Shown: positions 59,614 to 64,000 of the stretch, in pieces | How the letters are laid out: every line of letters starts with the position of its first letter | How positions within the stretch are numbered: the stretch's first letter is position 1 | Source of the DNA: JAAZKV01 sp041659525 | Lineage (GTDB): Archaea; Iainarchaeota; Iainarchaeia; Iainarchaeales; JAAZKV01 | NCBI GenBank assembly: GCA_041659525.1 | Contig: JBAZYC010000001.1 | Coordinates: 806,001-870,000 of the forward strand | DNA: 64,000 bases | Direction of reading: 5' to 3' | Notes under the pieces: generated by a model | Seen by the model: only the letters and a program-made list of their open reading frames with translations | Told to the model about the DNA's origin: nothing | Databases searched by the model: none | Made by a program: the position numbers and the translations under genes

Positions 59614-62031
59614 ATGGTGCAAATAAACAAACTAATTGGAGTATTATTAGCTTTAGTGCTAGTGTTATCAGCAGTAAGTGCAGTTAGTGCTAGTGGAGCT
59701 TATTACACAAGTATCTCTCAATGTGATACTATAAAATTAAAGTACTCTGTTTGTGCTGATATTTCAGGAATTTATTCTGTTTCATCTACGGGAATTGGTT
59801 CTAATTGGGTTACAATTGCTCCGGCTTCTCAACAAATTAATGCTGGTACTTGTGCTGACTTTTATTTATTTGTTACTCCTTCTTGTTACGCAACAGCAGG
59901 AACATATAAACCACAATTAATTGTTAACGGCCCAGAAGACACTAATACTTCAATGGAATTAATTGTTCAACAAGGGCACTTATTTGATTTTACTATAACT
60001 CCTAAAGAAAAATCATCAAATCCTTGCGTTGAAAACGTTTATGATATTTATGCAAAGAACACAAGCAAATTTAGAGATGAATTTGTTTTAGTTATATCTG
60101 GTCTTCCTAATGGTTGGTCTAATTATTCTTCAGAAAAATTAATTCTAAATCCTTACGAGGAACTTAGGACTCAACTTAAAGTTAAATCTACTTGCAATGC
60201 GAGCGCAGGGGATTACAATTTCAATGTTCTAATGAGTAACACTATGACAAACATTTCTAAGAGTGTTTCATTAGTTCAAAAAATTAACAAATTCTCTCCT
60301 TTTTCACTAAGTGGATTATTTGCTGAAACTAATTATTACAAAGCAAATACTTGTGAAGAATTTGATAAGAACCTTGTATTCACAGCAACAAACAGAACTA
60401 CTCAAAACGATGAATTAACTTTGGAATTACTTGATGCAAATTTAAATCCATTAAGTAAACAAGTTGCTTATTTTGATAAAGATAGATTTGCACTTGATGT
60501 AAACAAACCAGTTTATGTAAGTATGATAATTAACAAAACACCTTCTGGAACAATTCCGATTGTGTTAAGAGCAACTTCAAAGAACTACAATACTTCTTAC
60601 ACATCAACTATTGATATTGTTTCTCAAAATTGTTATGATTTGAATGTTGAAAGTGATTTAATTTTAATCAACGCTGATTCAAACAATAACTCAACTCAAA
60701 GTTCTTGTATTGGAAAAGCTGTATTTAGTTTTGATTTAACTAACACAGGAAAAGAAAATCTTGATTTGAATGTTTCTCTAAAAGAAGAGGGGGATGTTCT
60801 TTCTATTCAAGCAAAATCAATTTCAATTAATTCAAATGATTCAGAAACAGTTTCATTTGAAGTAACTCCAACAAGTGCTGGGAATAAAGATTATGTTATT
60901 TCAATAACATCTGCTTTCTTGAACAAAGATTTAGATTTCAATTATTTGTTTGAGAATTGTTATGATGCTTCAATGCAAGCAGATAATATTCTTGTTTGTA
61001 AAGAAGGAACAGTTAACCAAAAATTCAGTGTTACAAATAATGGGACAAAAGAACAAACTTTCAAAATAGAAATAGATTCTAATTGGCTTTCATTTGTTCA
61101 AAACGAAGTAAGTGTAAAGGGCAATGAAACAGCAAGCATAATTTTGGCGGGTGTAGTTCCAACTCAATATGCTAATACTCAAACAATTACAGCAATTTCT
61201 TCAACAGGAAAGTTATCAAAAACAGTTAGTATTGTTACTCTTCCAAATGAAGAATGTAATGATATTACTTTTTTAGTACAAAAAGTAGTTGACGCTAATT
61301 GTTGCGAAGGAAAAATAGTTCCTTTAATTATTACAAATAGTGGTTACTTCGAACAATACATCACTATTTCACCTAATACTCCTCCGTGGGTAACTATGAG
61401 TGATAATAATATTTCATTAATTCCAAAAGCAGAGAAGACAGTGTATGTTTATCTTTCTCCTCCAGCAGGAACAAATGGGGATTATAATGCTTCATTAATA
61501 GTTTCAAATGATAGTAATGTTTCAAAAGAAGTTAATTTCACAATTAGTGTTCTTGGCTCAAATTGTGGACCAGCACTTGAAGCAGATTTGAATGTAGATA
61601 ATTCAATTTCAAATACAACCGAGTTTACAAGAAGTGAAGCGGTGGTTGATTTTGTAGTAACTAATGATTCAAACGTTGGATTCAATGTTTTAGATATCTC
61701 TATTGCTGATTCTAATGCAACAGTAGATTTCAATAGATCAACTTTCTTAAACAAAGGGGAAAGTTTGGTTGCAAAAATCAAAGTTAATTTCGCTGAAGGA
61801 ACTAGTCCAGTTGACAAAGAGGTTTTGGTTTTAATTAAAACTTCAGTTGGGGATTTTAATAAAACTCAAACATTGAAATTTTCATCAAGCGAAACTCAAG
61901 GAACAGCAATAACAGGTTGGTTTACAGCAGTTAGCATGCCATTAATTGGATTATTGCTAATAGTACTACTAGCTCTTGTTGTAATAGTTCTTTTTTCTTC
62001 AAAAAAGAAAAAACCAAAATTTAGAAAATAA
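59614..62031 (+). CDS. surface protein with repeated NEW3/CARDB-like domains, 805 aa
   Basis: The ATG at 59614 is preceded by GAGGAG. A signal sequence (LIGVLLALVLVLSAVSAVSAS) is followed by five or six repeats of about 110 residues. They begin with a Cys near the domain border (NPCVENVYDIYAKNTSK, TCEEFDKNLVFTATNR, SCIGKAVFSFDLTNT, VCKEGTVNQKFSVTN, NCCEGKIVPLIITNSG) and each holds an N-x-S/T-rich beta sandwich. It ends in one anchor (PLIGLLLIVLLALVVIVLF) and basic KKKKPKFRK. It is probably a cell-surface adhesin or S-layer component of this locus. Confidence 0.85.
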   Translation: MVQINKLIGVLLALVLVLSAVSAVSASGAYYTSISQCDTIKLKYSVCADISGIYSVSSTGIGSNWVTIAPASQQINAGTCADFYLFVTPSCYATAGTYKPQLIVNGPEDTNTSMELIVQQGHLFDFTITPKEKSSNPCVENVYDIYAKNTSKFRDEFVLVISGLPNGWSNYSSEKLILNPYEELRTQLKVKSTCNASAGDYNFNVLMSNTMTNISKSVSLVQKINKFSPFSLSGLFAETNYYKANTCEEFDKNLVFTATNRTTQNDELTLELLDANLNPLSKQVAYFDKDRFALDVNKPVYVSMIINKTPSGTIPIVLRATSKNYNTSYTSTIDIVSQNCYDLNVESDLILINADSNNNSTQSSCIGKAVFSFDLTNTGKENLDLNVSLKEEGDVLSIQAKSISINSNDSETVSFEVTPTSAGNKDYVISITSAFLNKDLDFNYLFENCYDASMQADNILVCKEGTVNQKFSVTNNGTKEQTFKIEIDSNWLSFVQNEVSVKGNETASIILAGVVPTQYANTQTITAISSTGKLSKTVSIVTLPNEECNDITFLVQKVVDANCCEGKIVPLIITNSGYFEQYITISPNTPPWVTMSDNNISLIPKAEKTVYVYLSPPAGTNGDYNASLIVSNDSNVSKEVNFTISVLGSNCGPALEADLNVDNSISNTTEFTRSEAVVDFVVTNDSNVGFNVLDISIADSNATVDFNRSTFLNKGESLVAKIKVNFAEGTSPVDKEVLVLIKTSVGDFNKTQTLKFSSSETQGTAITGWFTAVSMPLIGLLLIVLLALVVIVLFSSKKKKPKFRK

Positions 62032-62043
62032 TTCTAATTAAGG

Positions 62044-62078
62044 GAGAGACTGCTAAACAGTCTCTTCAATTCTTTTTT
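62044..62078 (+). terminator. hairpin terminator after the surface operon
   Basis: An 8-bp stem, AGAGACTG and CAGTCTCT (62045-62065), with a CTAAA loop, is followed by TCAATTCTTTTTT. It lies 13 nt after the stop of the last surface gene. Confidence 0.75.
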
Positions 62079-62129
62079 AATCCTAACGAACCATAATAGA
62101 GTAGTAGCGTTTATGGGGGTAGTAGTTTT

Positions 62130-62570
62130 ATGATTCAAGATTTTTTAGAAGTAAATAAATTGGATGGAAAAATAATTTCTTTTCCAAGTGACACTACTAT
62201 TGAAAAAGCAGTAGAATCTACTCATCTTTCTGCGGGATCAGTTGCAAAAGTAGCTGTTTTTTTTGATGAGAAAATGGATTTTTTTATAGTAATAGCCCCT
62301 AAGGATCACGTTGTTTTAGTTAAGGAAGCAAATGAGTTGTTTAAGAAAAAGACTCTTGAGGTTGCTGGGGAAGAGGAAACAAAAAACCTTTCAGGATTTG
62401 AAAAAAAGTTCTTTCCACCCATATCAGTTTTTGGTACTACTGTTGCAATGCACCCTATTTTGAAAAACAAACCTAAATTAGTATTTGCTTTGGGTTATAG
62501 AGAGTTCTTAGTAATAACTCCAAAAGCCATTATGGATGCAGCAGAAGTTTGCGATGCTTTTGAAGAATAA
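62130..62570 (+). CDS. YbaK/aminoacyl-tRNA deacylase-like protein
   Basis: 146 residues. The YbaK/ProX fold is seen in SVAKVAVFFDEKMDFFIVIAPKDHVV, where Lys is the conserved catalytic-site residue. The C-terminal GTTVAMHPILKNKPKLVFALGYREFLV region matches the usual G-x-x-x-P-x-G segment only loosely. These proteins hydrolyse mischarged tRNA (Cys- or Ala-tRNA-Pro). The ATG follows GGGGGTAG. It is monocistronic. Confidence 0.8.
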   Translation: MIQDFLEVNKLDGKIISFPSDTTIEKAVESTHLSAGSVAKVAVFFDEKMDFFIVIAPKDHVVLVKEANELFKKKTLEVAGEEETKNLSGFEKKFFPPISVFGTTVAMHPILKNKPKLVFALGYREFLVITPKAIMDAAEVCDAFEE

Positions 62571-62639
62571 ATTAATTTTTTTAGAACAAATTAATGCATC
62601 AATAAGGCACTTTTCAATTAGAAATTAGTATTTTATTAT

Positions 62640-63860
62640 TTAACCGAAGGTCATAAGTATTTCTTTTAGCTTCTTTGCAAAGAAAATGATTTCTTCTTCT
62701 GTATTGTATAGGTAAAAGCTTGCTCTTGCTAGGCCTTCAGAGTTTATACTTGATACTAATGGTTCTGCGCAGTGCATTCCGCTTCTAATACAAATATTCT
62801 CTCCTTCACTTAGTGCTAGTGCTAGTTCGTGAGCAGAGAGTTTAGTTGATTCAAATAGAACAATTCCTCCTTGCTTTTTAGCATCTTTTGGCCCGTAAAT
62901 ATTAATTGATTTTATTTTTGATAATTCTTCAAGAGCTATTTTTGTTAAGTTCTCTTCGTGTTTTGCAATATTATTCATTCCAACTTTTTTTAAGTACTCA
63001 ACTGCTGCTTTGATTCCATAAGATCCTGCAATGTTTGGAGTTCCTGCTTCGAATTTGTTTGGGAGAGTATTCCATTTTGAGGAGTGCCATTCTACTGAGT
63101 GAATCATATCTCCACCGAACATGAATGGGTCAAATTCTTCAAGAAGTTTTTTCTTTCCGATTAGGGCTCCTGTCCCAGTTGGTGCAAGCATTTTGTGTCC
63201 TGAGAAAGCTAAGAAATCAAAATTCATTGCAGAAAAATTTACTTCATGATGAGGAACTAATTGAGCTCCATCAACGCACAAGAGTGCTCCTTCTTTGTGA
63301 GTTCTTTTTTCAATTTCTCTCATGTTAGGTAAAGAAGCTACAGTGTTACTTGCGGCAGTAATTGAAACTAGTTTTGCGCCTCTAACTTTTTCTTCAAACT
63401 CTTTCATATTAAGTGTATAATCTTCATTGAGTCCAACATATTCTAGCTTAACTCCAACTTTTTTTTCAAGGAATTGCCAAGGAACAATATTTGAGTGGTG
63501 CTCCATTTTTGAAACAACTATTTTGTCCCCTTTTTTAAAATAATTAGAATTGTAAAGTGAATACATTACAAGGTTCATTCCTTCTGTAGCATTTCTAACA
63601 AAAATAGTTTCCTCTTTTTTTGCTCCAACAAACTTAGCCACAGTATTATGGGCTTCTTCATGCACCCTACTTGCCTCTTCACTTAATATGTGAAGTCCCC
63701 TGTGAACATTAGCTGATGAATTTTCGTAATAAAACTCTTCTGCATCCACTACTTGCTTTGGTTTTAGTGAACTTGCAGCATTATCTAAGCAAACAATGTT
63801 CTTTCCTCTAATTTTCCTTTGAAGTATTGGATAATCTTCTCGTATTTGATTTACGTTCAT
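62640..63860 (-). CDS. sufS: cysteine desulfurase, SufS type
   Basis: 406 residues. PLP-binding Lys is in FDFLAFSGHKMLAPTGTGAL near residue 223; other landmarks are LDNAASSLKP near residue 24, ANVHRGLHILSEEA, ATEGMNLV, VDGAQLVPHHEVN, KFEAGTPNIAG and the catalytic Cys in ICIRSGMHCAEPLV near residue 363. It liberates sulfur from cysteine for Fe-S cluster assembly, which the radical SAM and U32-like proteins here need. No sufBCD is in view. Confidence 0.96.
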   Translation of the reverse strand: MNVNQIREDYPILQRKIRGKNIVCLDNAASSLKPKQVVDAEEFYYENSSANVHRGLHILSEEASRVHEEAHNTVAKFVGAKKEETIFVRNATEGMNLVMYSLYNSNYFKKGDKIVVSKMEHHSNIVPWQFLEKKVGVKLEYVGLNEDYTLNMKEFEEKVRGAKLVSITAASNTVASLPNMREIEKRTHKEGALLCVDGAQLVPHHEVNFSAMNFDFLAFSGHKMLAPTGTGALIGKKKLLEEFDPFMFGGDMIHSVEWHSSKWNTLPNKFEAGTPNIAGSYGIKAAVEYLKKVGMNNIAKHEENLTKIALEELSKIKSINIYGPKDAKKQGGIVLFESTKLSAHELALALSEGENICIRSGMHCAEPLVSSINSEGLARASFYLYNTEEEIIFFAKKLKEILMTFG

Positions 63861-63924
63861 GCTGTCATAATTTAATGTAAAAGGGGTTTTAAAGAGTTAG
63901 TTTCTTTTATTCAAAGGGATAAGT

Positions 63925-64000
63925 ATGTTGTTTGACTTACATTTGCATTCTAGATTCAGTATTGACGCTCTATCTAAACCTTCTACTATACTTAAGGTTT
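63925..64000 (+). CDS. PHP-domain phosphoesterase, 3' end outside window
   Basis: The ATG at 63925 is followed by DLHLHSRFSIDALSKPSTI, matching the PHP-domain opening DxHxHxxxSxDA whose histidines bind the catalytic metals. GGGATAAGT lies just before the start. Only 25 residues are visible. PHP proteins are phosphoesterases, including histidinol phosphatases and nucleases. Confidence 0.8.
   Translation, partial: MLFDLHLHSRFSIDALSKPSTILKV

Noticed and set aside
1..64000. CRISPR array, insertion sequence or integrase
   Set aside because: I saw no array of regularly spaced direct repeats, no transposase-like ORF and no integrase; the only mobile-type gene is the LAGLIDADG endonuclease.

Overview
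This AT-rich window most likely comes from an archaeon of the DPANN type; I cannot fix the phylum. Pointers are: short TATA boxes about 30 nt before start codons with little or no leader; tRNA genes without encoded CCA; a box C/D guide RNA; a HerA-type ATPase; a DRG/TGS GTPase; an archaeal-type ValRS; and a GHMP kinase. Several genes are bacterial in flavour: uvrABC, a bacterial-type metK, pyruvate phosphate dikinase, an M16 peptidase, SufS and an S66 carboxypeptidase. Starts in operons often carry GGTG/GTGAT-like ribosome binding sites.

Layout. 0-5.3 kb: 3' part of a HerA-like ATPase, a two-gene radical SAM operon, tRNA-Leu(UAG) followed directly by a foreign 3' tRNA half and preceded by a LAGLIDADG endonuclease, and a coiled-coil protein. 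5.4-10.2 kb: ppdK, an Ntn-hydrolase-like protein with a 51-residue partner, and a membrane protein. 10.3-13.9 kb: a DpnII-like restriction-modification locus (two adenine methylases plus a PD-(D/E)XK nuclease), a GIY-YIG-like protein and a lipoprotein. 13.9-19.8 kb: M16 peptidase, SulP transporter, acetyltransferase, and a ribbon-helix-helix-like protein divergent from metK. 19.8-31.2 kb: a DNA-repair radical SAM protein, then small metabolic operons (Nudix, SDR, kinase, phosphatase, stand-alone phosphohistidine domain, nitrilase-like, TrpF, adenylating enzyme, PLP decarboxylase, GHMP kinase, U32-like). 31.2-38.3 kb: uvrA, uvrC, a phosphatase, uvrB. 38.3-45.7 kb: methyltransferases, a C/D guide RNA, aroA-aroC, TatD, a PLD nuclease. 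45.7-54.6 kb: DRG GTPase, anchored secreted proteins, valS, S66 peptidase, acylphosphatase, tRNA-Trp. 54.7-62.0 kb: a cell-surface locus. The end holds a YbaK-like protein, sufS and the start of a PHP protein.

Main observation. Six promoters share a 17-bp box (consensus GCCGGCAWKACACTTCC) in the same orientation, always followed by a 6-nt spacer and then the TATA box. In five of the six the start codon lies exactly 30 nt after the first TATA base. The genes are uvrA, uvrB, the DNA-repair radical SAM gene, the DpnA-like methylase (with its nuclease gene downstream), a GIY-YIG-like gene and the LAGLIDADG endonuclease. All are known or suspected to act on DNA. This looks like a DNA-repair/defence regulon controlled by an unknown factor, probably an activator because the box sits just upstream of the BRE/TATA.
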